64,000 nucleotides of DNA from Acidobacteriota bacterium (GTDB lineage: Bacteria > Acidobacteriota > Terriglobia > Terriglobales > Acidobacteriaceae). A program made the position numbers and the translations under genes. The DNA lies in NCBI GenBank assembly GCA_018268755.1, contig JAFDVW010000032.1, forward strand, positions 1 through 64,000. Reading direction: 5' to 3'. Position 1 is the first letter of the stretch. Each line of letters opens with the position of its first letter. Shown piece after piece: positions 1 to 8,293 of this stretch. The notes beneath the pieces are model-generated. The model saw only the letters and a program-made list of their open reading frames with translations, searched no databases and was not told the origin of the DNA.

Positions 1-1590
1 CGGCCGGTTCGGGTCCTGCAGGCCCGCGCGCGCACGACGCACCGCGGTCGAGACCGCCTGCACCGCTTCACGCTGGCCGATCACGCGGCGCGCGATCTCC
101 TCTTCCATGCGCAACAGCTTGGCGCGCTCGCCTTCGAGCATCTTGTCGACCGGCACGCCGGTCCAGCGCGAGACCACATCTTCGATGTCCTCGCGCCCGA
201 CCACGCCGGTGGCGGACTCATCCAGATGATATTTCTCACGCAGGGCGCGCAGGTTCTCGCGCTCCTTGCGCTCTTCGTCCGAGTAGAAGCGCGCCTTCTC
301 GAACTCATGGTTCGCGATGGCGTTCTCCATACGGTGGACGATGAACTTGATGCGCTTCTGGACTTCGGTGATCTCCTCGGGCAACGTGGTCTGGCGCAGC
401 TTGACGCGAGCGCCGGCCTCGTCGACCAGGTCGATGGCCTTGTCCGGAAGAAAGCGGTCCGGAATATAGCGGTTCGAGTGCGATACGGCGAAGTTGATGG
501 CTTCGTCAGTGTAAGTGACCGCATGGAACTTTTCGTAGCGGTCCTTGATCCCGAACAGGATTTTGGTAGCGTCGGATTCGTTCGGCGGCGGCACCTTCAC
601 GGCCTGGAAGCGCCGTTCGAGCGAACGGTCCTTCTCAATCGACTTGCGATACTCGCCGGGCGTGGTGGCGCCGATGCACTGGATCTCCCCGCGGGACAAA
701 GCCGGCTTCAAGATGTTGGCGGCATCGAGCGAACCTTCCGCCGAGCCTGCGCCCACCAGAGTGTGCAACTCATCGATGAAGATGATGGAATTCTGCGACT
801 CCATCAGTTCCTTCATGATGGTCTTGAGGCGTTCCTCGAATTGGCCGCGATACTTGGTGCCGGCCACAATCAGCGAAAGGTCCAGGGCCAGAATGCGTTT
901 GTCGGCCAGGAACGAGGGAACTTCGCCGTCGGCGATGCGCTGCGCCAGGCCTTCGACGATGGCGGTCTTGCCCACACCGGGCTCGCCGATCAGCACGGGA
1001 TTGTTCTTGGTGCGGCGGCAAAGGATCTGGATCACGCGCTCCAGTTCGCCTTCCCGTCCCACCAGGGGATCCAGCTGGCTGTCCATGGCGGCCTGGGTCA
1101 GGTCGCGGGAAAACTCGCTCAGCAGGGAAGACTCGCGCTGACGTTGTGGCTGGGCCTTTTCCTGGCTGGTGCGGGCCAGCTCCTCGCGGATGGTGGAAAG
1201 GCGCAGGCCGCGCTCGTGGAGGATTTCCGCGGCAAAGCACTTTTCCTCGCGTAGCAGGCCCAGTAAAAGATGTTCGGTGCCAATGTGCTTGTGGGAGAGG
1301 CGCTCCGCTTCCTCGGCCGCGTAAGCCAATACCCGCTTGCATTCATTGCTGAGAGGCAGATCCACGGAGGTCGAGACCTTCTCTCGAATCGTGGTATGTC
1401 CCTCGATTTGCTTGCGAATGGATTCCACCGAGGCGTGCGAGCGCAAGAACCGGTTGGTCAGGGCTTTATCTTCGCGTAGAAGTCCCAGCAGCAAGTGTTC
1501 GGTCTCAATATAAGGAGACCCGAACTGGCTGGCTTCGTAGCGCGCGAAAAAGATGACGCGCCTTGCCTTCTCCGTATAACGTTCAAACAT
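1..1590 (-). CDS. clpC: ATP-dependent Clp protease ATP-binding subunit ClpC (C-terminal part off the window)
   Basis: This is an AAA+ unfoldase that feeds substrates to ClpP in the cytoplasm. Translation from the ATG at 1590 begins MFERYTEKARRVIFFARYE and shows two N-terminal Clp repeats, each with an EHLLLGLLRE motif. The first AAA domain follows, with Walker A GEPGVGKT, Walker B IIFIDELHTL and arginine-finger region SLERRFQ. A UVR-type linker region (FEKARFYSDEERKE) then separates it from the start of the second module. The linker separates ClpC from ClpB and ClpA. About 530 codons are visible; the second AAA domain and ClpP-binding loop lie beyond position 1. The classic neighbours mcsA/mcsB/ctsR are not seen upstream, so CtsR-type control is not evident here. 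Confidence 0.95.
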   Translation of the reverse strand, partial: MFERYTEKARRVIFFARYEASQFGSPYIETEHLLLGLLREDKALTNRFLRSHASVESIRKQIEGHTTIREKVSTSVDLPLSNECKRVLAYAAEEAERLSHKHIGTEHLLLGLLREEKCFAAEILHERGLRLSTIREELARTSQEKAQPQRQRESSLLSEFSRDLTQAAMDSQLDPLVGREGELERVIQILCRRTKNNPVLIGEPGVGKTAIVEGLAQRIADGEVPSFLADKRILALDLSLIVAGTKYRGQFEERLKTIMKELMESQNSIIFIDELHTLVGAGSAEGSLDAANILKPALSRGEIQCIGATTPGEYRKSIEKDRSLERRFQAVKVPPPNESDATKILFGIKDRYEKFHAVTYTDEAINFAVSHSNRYIPDRFLPDKAIDLVDEAGARVKLRQTTLPEEITEVQKRIKFIVHRMENAIANHEFEKARFYSDEERKERENLRALREKYHLDESATGVVGREDIEDVVSRWTGVPVDKMLEGERAKLLRMEEEIARRVIGQREAVQAVSTAVRRARAGLQDPNRP

Positions 1591-1865
1591 ATTGCCCTAC
1601 CCCCTTGGCTTTCCCGGTAGCAGGTGGCCTGAGCGTCGCACCACTGCCTTACCGAAAGCCTAGCCCCTGTTTCTATTGTGCAATCAAAGTGCCAATGAAG
1701 CCATACCCAAATAGTGGGGTGGTACCAAGCTTGGCCCCATTACCAAAGACACCGCGACTGCGTCTTTCCGCTAGCGTCTGCAAGGTTTTGCAAGAGCGGG
1801 TAGCGGCCCGTTGCTTTCGTCCCGTTCTGGTACACCCGCCGCGCATCGCCAAATTACGGCAATTT

Positions 1866-2612
1866 CTATTGCGGAAGTGTCTCAGAATGCACTTCCTCGA
1901 TTTGTCCGCGATTGAGGCGCAAAATGCGATCGCAACGGCGGGCAAAAAACAAGTTGTGCGTAGCGATAAGAGAGGTTAGTTGGTAATCGCGATGCAACCG
2001 GGAGATTAAAGCAAACACTGCGTCCGCCGTTCGATTGTCGAGGTCGCCTGTGGGCTCGTCGGCCAACAGGAACTTCGGCTTGGTGATGAGCGCCCGGGCC
2101 AGAGCAACACGTTGCTGTTCCCCCCCCGAAAGCTCTCCCGACCGGTGATGGACCCGCTCTCCCAGTCCCACCTCGCGCAGCCACTGCGTTGCCGCTCCTT
2201 CAACTTCCCCCCAGGAGCTGCCGCGCAGCAACAGCGGCATGGCTACATTTTCCAGTGCCGTGAACTCCGGCAGCAAATAGTGGAACTGCCAGACGAAGCC
2301 GACTTCGCGGTTACGAAAATCGGCGGCGTCGTTCTCTGAAAGCGAACTCAACCGCAAGTGGGCGCAGTATACGTCACCGGCGGAGGCCCTATCAAGGGCA
2401 CCCAGAATGTGCAATAAGGTGCTCTTGCCTGCCCCCGACTCACCCACCAGCGCCACCATTTCTCCCTGCGCTATTTGGAACGAAAGGTTGTCAAAGAGCA
2501 CCAGGTCCGATTGTCCGGACCGGAAAACTTTCTTCAGCCCCTCTACCCGGAAAATCGCTTGCTGAGTGGTTAGATGCAGAAGATAGGCTCCTGGAAGCAA
2601 GGGTCCGGGCAT
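1866..2612 (-). CDS. lolD: ABC transporter ATP-binding protein, LolD family
   Basis: ATPase of a lipoprotein-releasing or MacB-like type VII ABC transporter at the inner membrane. The 248-residue protein has Walker A GESGAGKST, the Q-loop (VWQFHYLLPEFTALENV, typical of LolD), signature LSGGEQQRVALARAL, Walker B FLLADEPTGDLD and the switch histidine in IATHN. It lies 188 bp downstream of the FtsX-type permease on the same strand, so the two probably form one transporter. The annotated ATG gives an extension of about 20 residues before the usual LolD N-terminus, and the true start may be slightly internal. LolD is favoured over FtsE because of the partner's length and topology. Confidence 0.88.
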   Translation of the reverse strand: MPGPLLPGAYLLHLTTQQAIFRVEGLKKVFRSGQSDLVLFDNLSFQIAQGEMVALVGESGAGKSTLLHILGALDRASAGDVYCAHLRLSSLSENDAADFRNREVGFVWQFHYLLPEFTALENVAMPLLLRGSSWGEVEGAATQWLREVGLGERVHHRSGELSGGEQQRVALARALITKPKFLLADEPTGDLDNRTADAVFALISRLHRDYQLTSLIATHNLFFARRCDRILRLNRGQIEEVHSETLPQ

Positions 2613-2757
2613 GACCCGCGGCCACTCCGCATGTCACGGAAAATGCTGCCTCTTCTATTAAATCACGCCAGACAGAGGGGTGCGAGGAGATTTGCATAGG
2701 CAGCATGGCGTGGGCACGGCCCTGGAGGCTCCCACTCATCGCAAGCTGCTCGTTATG

Positions 2758-2784
2758 CCGAGCGGGCGGAACGCCCGCTCCCAC
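2758..2784 (-). repeat. Interspersed palindromic repeat, copy 1
   Basis: A 27-nt sequence which on the minus strand contains a GAGCGGGCG / CGCCCGCTC-type hairpin. It matches 12434-12460 at 26 of 27 positions (minus strand here, plus strand there). It lies in the 188-bp gap between the permease and lolD genes. Confidence 0.75.
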
Positions 2785-2800
2785 GCCAGCCGAGGGACTC

Positions 2801-4096
2801 TTATTCGTAGCGCAGAGATTCAGCGGGGAGAATCTTGGACGCGGCCCATGAAGGATAGAGGGTCGCGATCAGAGAAATTCCAATCGCCACCAATGCCACC
2901 CAGACCCCATCCATAGCGTGCGGGGCAAAGGGCACATAGTCGATGGAATAGACCTCAGGGGCGAGAGAGAGAAAATGATAATGTCCGCCGGCCCAGGAGA
3001 TCGCATAGCCGAGGACCAGCCCAATGGCCGTACCCACCACTCCGATGAGCACGCCTTGGGAGATGAAAATGCGCCGCACCTGCGATTTGCGGGTGCCCAT
3101 CGACATCAGCACGGCGATGTCGCGGGTCTTTTCCATCACCATCATCGTGAGAGAGATCAGGATATTGAGCGCGGCCACGAAGACAATGAGGCCGATGGTA
3201 ATGAAGGTCACCACCCGCTCCAGACGCAGGGCATGGAAGAGGGACTTGTTCTGGTCCATCCAATTGGCCGACATGTAGCCTTTGCCGGCGGCGGCTTCCA
3301 GGGCAGCAGCGACTTCGCGGGCTTGGTAGATATCGTCGATGCGAAATTCCAGAACTGAGATCAGGTCGTCCAGGCCAAAGAGACGCTGCGCGTCGGAAAG
3401 CCGTGCGAAGGCCCAGGTGCTGTCGTAGTCGTAGAAGCCGGAATTGAAGATCCCGGCCACGCGAAAGCGATTGTATTTGGGCACGATGCCGAAGGGCGTC
3501 AACTCGCCCTGCGGGCTGGTGACCAGGACGATGGAGCCGAGGGTGGCGCCCAGTTCGTCGGCCATGTCCTTGCCGAGAAGAATGGGGGGCATTTCCGCGA
3601 CCCGCTGCTGCACTCCTTCCAGATCGGAGGGCGACTGCGCGGCCGGCGTTTGCCCGGGGACCGCGGAGGGCGGGTCCAACGCATCCGCCGAGCCGACCTT
3701 CACGGTGCTGAGCAGATCGCCTACTTTCCGTTCGTAGGCCGGGATCATGCCTTTCAGCACGGCGCCGCGGGCCCGCGGTCCACGCGAGATGAGTACCTGC
3801 TCATAGATGGCCGGCGCCCCGGCCACGACGTGCGGTTGCTGGACGAGCCGCTCCATGAGCGGTTTCCAGTCGCGGATGCCGTCGCTTTCGATGCGTAGCA
3901 AATTGACATGGGAAGTGGAGCCCAGCAGGCGGTTTTGCAGGTCTTCGCGGAAGCCGTTATTGATGGCCAGGGCGATGATGAGCGAAGCCACCCCGGCGGC
4001 GACCCCGGCGATGGAGATGCCGGTGATAATGCCGATAAAGGATTGCCGCCGCTTGGCGCGGAGATAGCGGCTGGCGATGAATAGCTCAAAACGCAT
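2801..4096 (-). CDS. FtsX-like ABC permease, lipoprotein-releasing system (LolC/LolE family)
   Basis: Membrane component of the lipoprotein-extraction or tripartite ABC transporter. The 431-residue protein starts MRFELFIASRYLRAKRRQSF, the canonical LolC/E N-terminus, and is followed by one membrane segment (about 24-46), a large periplasmic MacB-PCD-like domain, and three C-terminal membrane segments (about 295-315, 345-370 and 390-415). The coupling helix region reads MVMEKTRDIAVLMSMGTRKSQV, as in Lol permeases. It is upstream of lolD and probably co-transcribed with it. Only one permease gene is present, so a homodimer (LolF-like) rather than a LolC/LolE heterodimer is inferred. Confidence 0.9.
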   Translation of the reverse strand: MRFELFIASRYLRAKRRQSFIGIITGISIAGVAAGVASLIIALAINNGFREDLQNRLLGSTSHVNLLRIESDGIRDWKPLMERLVQQPHVVAGAPAIYEQVLISRGPRARGAVLKGMIPAYERKVGDLLSTVKVGSADALDPPSAVPGQTPAAQSPSDLEGVQQRVAEMPPILLGKDMADELGATLGSIVLVTSPQGELTPFGIVPKYNRFRVAGIFNSGFYDYDSTWAFARLSDAQRLFGLDDLISVLEFRIDDIYQAREVAAALEAAAGKGYMSANWMDQNKSLFHALRLERVVTFITIGLIVFVAALNILISLTMMVMEKTRDIAVLMSMGTRKSQVRRIFISQGVLIGVVGTAIGLVLGYAISWAGGHYHFLSLAPEVYSIDYVPFAPHAMDGVWVALVAIGISLIATLYPSWAASKILPAESLRYE

Positions 4097-4177
4097 AGAA
4101 AACTGCCGCTGGCCCGCGGCCCCAGGTACGTTTAGAACGTATCACAGAGCCTGGCGCATTTTCCGCGCCGCCTCGGC

Positions 4178-4759
4178 TCAGGCTTTCCAGCGGGGCAGCA
4201 GGGAGGGGACCTGGGCGCGATATTCGCGATAGGCCGGCCCGAATCGCTTCTCCAGTTCGGCGTCTTCCAGACGCAGCATGAAGGCGCCGGTGAGTAAGGC
4301 GAACCCAAGCAGGGCATAAAGTGCCAGCAGACCGGTGCCCAGACTCCAGGCCAGCATTTCGCAGAGGTGGGCGAGATACACGGGGTGGCGCACGCGGCTG
4401 CGAAGGCCGGTGGTAATCAGGCGCTGCTCCGGGTGGCCGGGAAGAATTTCCGGCAGGCCCCCGAGCTGTTTCCAGCTGAATCCGCCGCCGGAGTGGGTAT
4501 ACATCCAGATCCCAGTCAGAAAAAGAGCGATGGCCGGGAGCCACATCCAGGGCTGATCATAGAGGACCACCCGCCGCCAGGGCGCAGTGATGACGGCCAG
4601 GATGCCCCACATCCCGAACCACAGAGGAAGCAGCCTGCTGTAGGGTGAGTGGTGGGAGCGCCAATACTCTACGCGGGGATGAATGACCAGCCAGAACGAT
4701 GGGATCGTCGAGTAGATGATGCAAGCCAGCCATCCCAGGGTCTGCAACGCGGAACGCAT
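4178..4759 (-). CDS. Isoprenylcysteine carboxyl methyltransferase (ICMT)-family membrane protein
   Basis: A 193-residue integral membrane protein with about five hydrophobic segments. The C-terminal half has the ICMT/PEMT-like signature: RHPVYLAHLCEMLAW followed by a hydrophobic segment and RLEDAELEKRFGPAYREYRAQVP. That region binds S-adenosylmethionine in this family. The bacterial substrate is unknown; phospholipids or small molecules are possible. It is divergent from the MFS gene that starts 72 bp away and ends about 80 bp before the Lol permease start on the same strand. No clear ribosome binding site was seen. Confidence 0.8.
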   Translation of the reverse strand: MRSALQTLGWLACIIYSTIPSFWLVIHPRVEYWRSHHSPYSRLLPLWFGMWGILAVITAPWRRVVLYDQPWMWLPAIALFLTGIWMYTHSGGGFSWKQLGGLPEILPGHPEQRLITTGLRSRVRHPVYLAHLCEMLAWSLGTGLLALYALLGFALLTGAFMLRLEDAELEKRFGPAYREYRAQVPSLLPRWKA

Positions 4760-4831
4760 GGATCGATTTTAATCCGGGGCCCGGTTTCCAGCTTAGACGA
4801 CAGGGCCGGTTGTGTGGCACATTAGAGTGAG

Positions 4832-6082
4832 ATGGCAGATGCCGCGGAACATTCCTCAGCCAGTGGCCGCGCCGCCTTCGCGTATCCGGATTTCGTTCTC
4901 TACCAGATTGCCCGTTTTCTCATCGTGGCCACCCTGGAGATGCAGTCGGTCGCGGTGGGCTGGCAAGTCTATGAGATCACCAAGAGTGCGCTCGATCTCG
5001 GCTTGGTAGGGCTGGCCCAGTTCCTGCCCGGAATCATTTTCTTTCTCGCCTCGGGCCACGCCGCCGACCACTACGACCGCCGCAAACTGCTGATGATCTG
5101 CTACGGCGGCTTTGGCTTGTGCTCGGCCCTGCTGTTGCTGATGGCGGTGTGGCAGGTCACCACCGTGCACCTGATTTATGTGGTCCTGGTGATCCTCGGG
5201 GTGGTGCGCTCCTTCAACGCGCCGGCCAGCCGCGCCCTGCTGCCCCAGCTGGTTCCCGACGAACACTTTCCCAACGCCGTGGCCTGGAACGCCACGGTAT
5301 TTCAAGGCGCAACCATTCTGGGCCCCGCGCTCGGCGGATTTTTGTATGCGTTGTTCCACGGGCCGTCCGCGGTCTACGTGATGGCCCTGCTGACCGCCAT
5401 CGGGTCAATGGTATCGATGCTGAAAATCAAGCCTCGTCCCCAGATCAAGCCGAAGGAAGAGTTGAGTCTATCGACGGTGTTTGCCGGCTTCCACTACATC
5501 TGGCGCGAGAAGCTGATTCTAGGATCGATTTCGCTGGACTTGTTTGCCGTGTTGCTGGGCGGGGCCGTGGCATTGCTGCCGGTGTATGCGCGGGAAGTTC
5601 TGAACACTGGCCCTTGGGGGCTGGGATTGCTGCGTAGCGCGCCCGGCATCGGCGCTTCGGTGACGGCCGTGATGCTGGCCTACCGTCCGCTGCGCGGACG
5701 GATCGGCTTGACCATGCTGTGGTGTGTAGCCGGGTTCGGCGTGTTTACCATCCTGTTTGGCGTCTCTCGCAACATCGTGCTGTCCTTGGTGGCCCTGTTG
5801 TTTGTGGGCGCTACCGATATGGTGAGCGTGATTGTGCGGGGCATCCTGGTGCAGGTGGCCACGCCGGATGAGATGCGCGGCCGGGTCAATGCCGTGGACA
5901 TGATTTTTATCGGGGCTTCGAACGAGCTGGGGCAATTTGAGTCCGGCCTGACCGCCCAGTGGATCGGCGCGGTTCCCGCCGTGGTCGTGGGGGGCGTGGG
6001 AACCCTGGTGGTGATTGCCCTGTGGGCCTGGCGGTTTCCGGAACTGCGCAACGCCGACCAGAAAAGTCTGTTGCCCACGTAA
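4832..6082 (+). CDS. MFS transporter, EntS/MFS_3-type exporter
   Basis: A 416-residue major facilitator with twelve predicted membrane segments. The N-terminal region YQIARFLIVATLEMQSVAVGWQ resembles the EntS/MFS_3 family. The loop between TM2 and TM3 carries the MFS signature ADHYDRRKLLM, and FNAPASRALLPQLVPDEHFPNAVAWN is typical of the EntS-type subgroup. Such proteins export siderophores, drugs or small metabolites; the substrate is not evident. It stands alone on the plus strand, with the ZIP transporter gene starting 95 bp downstream. Confidence 0.88.
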   Translation: MADAAEHSSASGRAAFAYPDFVLYQIARFLIVATLEMQSVAVGWQVYEITKSALDLGLVGLAQFLPGIIFFLASGHAADHYDRRKLLMICYGGFGLCSALLLLMAVWQVTTVHLIYVVLVILGVVRSFNAPASRALLPQLVPDEHFPNAVAWNATVFQGATILGPALGGFLYALFHGPSAVYVMALLTAIGSMVSMLKIKPRPQIKPKEELSLSTVFAGFHYIWREKLILGSISLDLFAVLLGGAVALLPVYAREVLNTGPWGLGLLRSAPGIGASVTAVMLAYRPLRGRIGLTMLWCVAGFGVFTILFGVSRNIVLSLVALLFVGATDMVSVIVRGILVQVATPDEMRGRVNAVDMIFIGASNELGQFESGLTAQWIGAVPAVVVGGVGTLVVIALWAWRFPELRNADQKSLLPT

Positions 6083-6177
6083 CGTCTGGGGCCTGCTCCC
6101 ACCTGAGTATCAACTTTCTCGAAAGCAACCCTAGAGCCAAGCAGGAAGCAACGGAACTGATATCATCCCTCCATCCC

Positions 6178-6909
6178 ATGCACCCGATCCTGCTCAGCAT
6201 TCTGCTTGGTCTGACCGCCGCCGCCGCCAACATTTTTGGCGGCGCCATTATCGTGCAGAAGAACTGGGAGCGCCGCTATCTGAAGTACTTTATCGCGCTG
6301 GGCGCGGGATTCATGCTGGCTACGGCATTCGTCGAGTTGGTGCCCACCAGCCTGGAATTGCGCGGCCGGAGCGCGGCTTTTCTGATTCTCGTGGGCTACC
6401 TCATCATTCATTTCTTTGAGCATACGGTCAGCCCACACTTCCACTTTGGAGAAGAGACGCACAAGGACGAGTTTTCCCATGGGCACAAAGGCCTGTCGGT
6501 CCTGTTTGGCCTGGTCATTCACACCTTCTTTGATGGGATCGCCATCGCTTCCGGCTTTCTGGTCTCGAACTGGCTGGGATGGATCGTCTTTGTGGCCGTG
6601 TTCCTGCACAAGATTCCCGAAGGCTTCACCGTGGCTTCCGTCATGCTGGCTAGCGGCAAGAGCCGCAGCCTTGCCTGGGGAGCTTCCGTACTGCTGGGGG
6701 CAGCGACTTTGGCGGGAGTCCTCACCATGGCGGTGTTCCACCGCCAGGTGAGTTATGGGTTGCCGCTCTCCGCCGGGGTCACGATTTATGTGGCCGCCTC
6801 CGACTTAATGCCGGAGGTGAATCGCGAACCCGGCGTCAAGCTGGCGCTGGTGGTTTTTCTAGGTGTCGGCCTGCTGTTTCTGATGGACCAGCTCGTCCAC
6901 GTTCATTAA
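6178..6909 (+). CDS. ZIP family divalent metal transporter
   Basis: Predicted inner-membrane importer of Zn or related divalent metals. The 243-residue product starts MHPILLSILLGLTAAAAN. It has eight hydrophobic segments, a histidine-rich cytoplasmic loop (HFHFGEETHKDEFSHGHKG), the TM4 metal motif HTFFDGIA and the TM5 motif HKIPEGF, both diagnostic for ZIP. An upstream in-frame extension exists, but it is not hydrophobic and overlaps the end of the MFS gene in another frame, so the ATG at 6178 is preferred. No strong Shine-Dalgarno sequence precedes it. Metal specificity cannot be read from the sequence. Confidence 0.88.
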   Translation: MHPILLSILLGLTAAAANIFGGAIIVQKNWERRYLKYFIALGAGFMLATAFVELVPTSLELRGRSAAFLILVGYLIIHFFEHTVSPHFHFGEETHKDEFSHGHKGLSVLFGLVIHTFFDGIAIASGFLVSNWLGWIVFVAVFLHKIPEGFTVASVMLASGKSRSLAWGASVLLGAATLAGVLTMAVFHRQVSYGLPLSAGVTIYVAASDLMPEVNREPGVKLALVVFLGVGLLFLMDQLVHVH

Positions 6910-6922
6910 CCTCGCCCTCGCT

Positions 6923-8137
6923 TTATTCCACGGTGTGCTTGGCGGTGTAGCCCTCGCGCGCGATGACCTGGATCTTCACGTCCTTGCCCTTCTGGTCGCG
7001 CACTTTCAACGGTCCGCCATCCGGCGCCACCACTTCGACCTTAAGCTTGCGGTAGGTGCCGTCGAGCTTGGGGTTGGTGGGATGGTAGGCCAGCGTGTAC
7101 TGATTGCGGATGTCGGACATGATGTCATGGAAAATTTCCGGGAACTCCGCCTGGAAACGCGGGAAGTAGGCCCGCCCGCCGGTAAGACTAGCGAAGGTCC
7201 GCATTTCGTTGTCGGCCTGCAGATAGTCCATGTTGGAAACTGGAATGCCCATGCCGTGCGGAGCGGCCCGGCCATAGGATTCATACATGGTGCGCACATA
7301 CCAGCCCACGCTCACCGGGAAAATGGTCACGTCTTTCGTCGCCTTGATCTTCTTGGTGATCTGGTCAAGGTTGAGCTTGCTGAAGGTGTCCACGCCGGTG
7401 CTGATGAGGACGATGTATTTGTGGCCTTCGATGCGGTCGATGCGGTCCAGAGTGTCGTACAGGGCATCGAAAAGGTTGGTTTCCGAGAATCCTGGAATGC
7501 GCAGTTGGTTCAGCGCCCCGTACACAGAACGCTTGTCCTGGGTGAAGTCCGCCAGGATGTACGGCTTCATGTCGTAGGAGATGACGGCGATCCAATCGTC
7601 TTTCTTTAACTGGTCGGCAAAGGAGTAGCTGCCCTGCAAGGCTTCGTAAAGGAAGCGATAGTTGGTGGCGGCAAATTCCACCAGCAACACGGCCGTGATG
7701 GGCGCATCCGATTGGTTGAAGTTGCTGACCGTCTGGGGGACGCCGTCTTCCAGAATGCGGAAGTTATCCTTCTTCAGCCCAGGGATAAATTGTCCGTCTT
7801 TGGTGGTCACCAACACGTCGACGTTGACCAGCGGGACATCCACCCGGATGGAGTAGTCCGGGATGCCTTCGATCTTCTTGGGTCGCTCAGGGGGCGGCGG
7901 AGGCGGTTCTTCCTTCTTTTTGGGGATGGCGTAGGGCCCGACTGAACTGTCCGGCCCGCCGGCCGCGGGAGGAGTTTCCTGCTGCGGTCCCTGCGAGGAC
8001 GAGGAAGAAGAGGAGCCAGACTGAGCTTGGGCAGGGCTTCCGAGGACTCCCCAGGACAGAACTAACACCAAGATCAGCAATAGTTTAAGCAGTAACCGGG
8101 CCTCACTGGAGGCGGGCTGCGGAGCGATCCGAAACAT
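6923..8137 (-). CDS. Secreted VWFA-domain protein (acidobacterial VWFA-related family)
   Basis: A 404-residue exported protein of the VWFA-related family common in Acidobacteria (TIGR03436-type). It has an N-terminal hydrophobic signal at about residues 16-38 ending AQAQ, a Ser-rich then Pro-rich linker (SSSSSSS, PPPPPP), then VDVPLVNVDVLVTTKDGQFIP and FRILEDGVPQTVSNF, which form the family's N-terminal beta domain. The VWFA-like fold follows (ITAVLLVEFAATNY, KYIVLISTGVDTF). The MIDAS motif DxSxS is not conserved (VEFAA), so metal-dependent adhesion is doubtful. SD GAGGGG lies just upstream of the ATG. It is divergent from the S55 peptidase gene across 156 bp. Function is unknown. Confidence 0.88.
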   Translation of the reverse strand: MFRIAPQPASSEARLLLKLLLILVLVLSWGVLGSPAQAQSGSSSSSSSQGPQQETPPAAGGPDSSVGPYAIPKKKEEPPPPPPERPKKIEGIPDYSIRVDVPLVNVDVLVTTKDGQFIPGLKKDNFRILEDGVPQTVSNFNQSDAPITAVLLVEFAATNYRFLYEALQGSYSFADQLKKDDWIAVISYDMKPYILADFTQDKRSVYGALNQLRIPGFSETNLFDALYDTLDRIDRIEGHKYIVLISTGVDTFSKLNLDQITKKIKATKDVTIFPVSVGWYVRTMYESYGRAAPHGMGIPVSNMDYLQADNEMRTFASLTGGRAYFPRFQAEFPEIFHDIMSDIRNQYTLAYHPTNPKLDGTYRKLKVEVVAPDGGPLKVRDQKGKDVKIQVIAREGYTAKHTVE

Positions 8138-8293
8138 GAAGACCCCTCATATTTGAGCTATGCTAGTATAGACGCAAGAACTTTGCGATTGGGATGTTTG
8201 CCGACCCTCCGCTCTTTTCCCCTGGCAAACTGAGGTACAGACGCGAAGTGGATTTTAAGGGGGAACTGCAGAAGTGTTCTCCGGGGAACCTAC

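Noticed and set aside
1563..1979. A 138-codon plus-strand frame between clpC and lolD
   Set aside because: It overlaps the clpC start and lolD end antisense, with no domain or SD.
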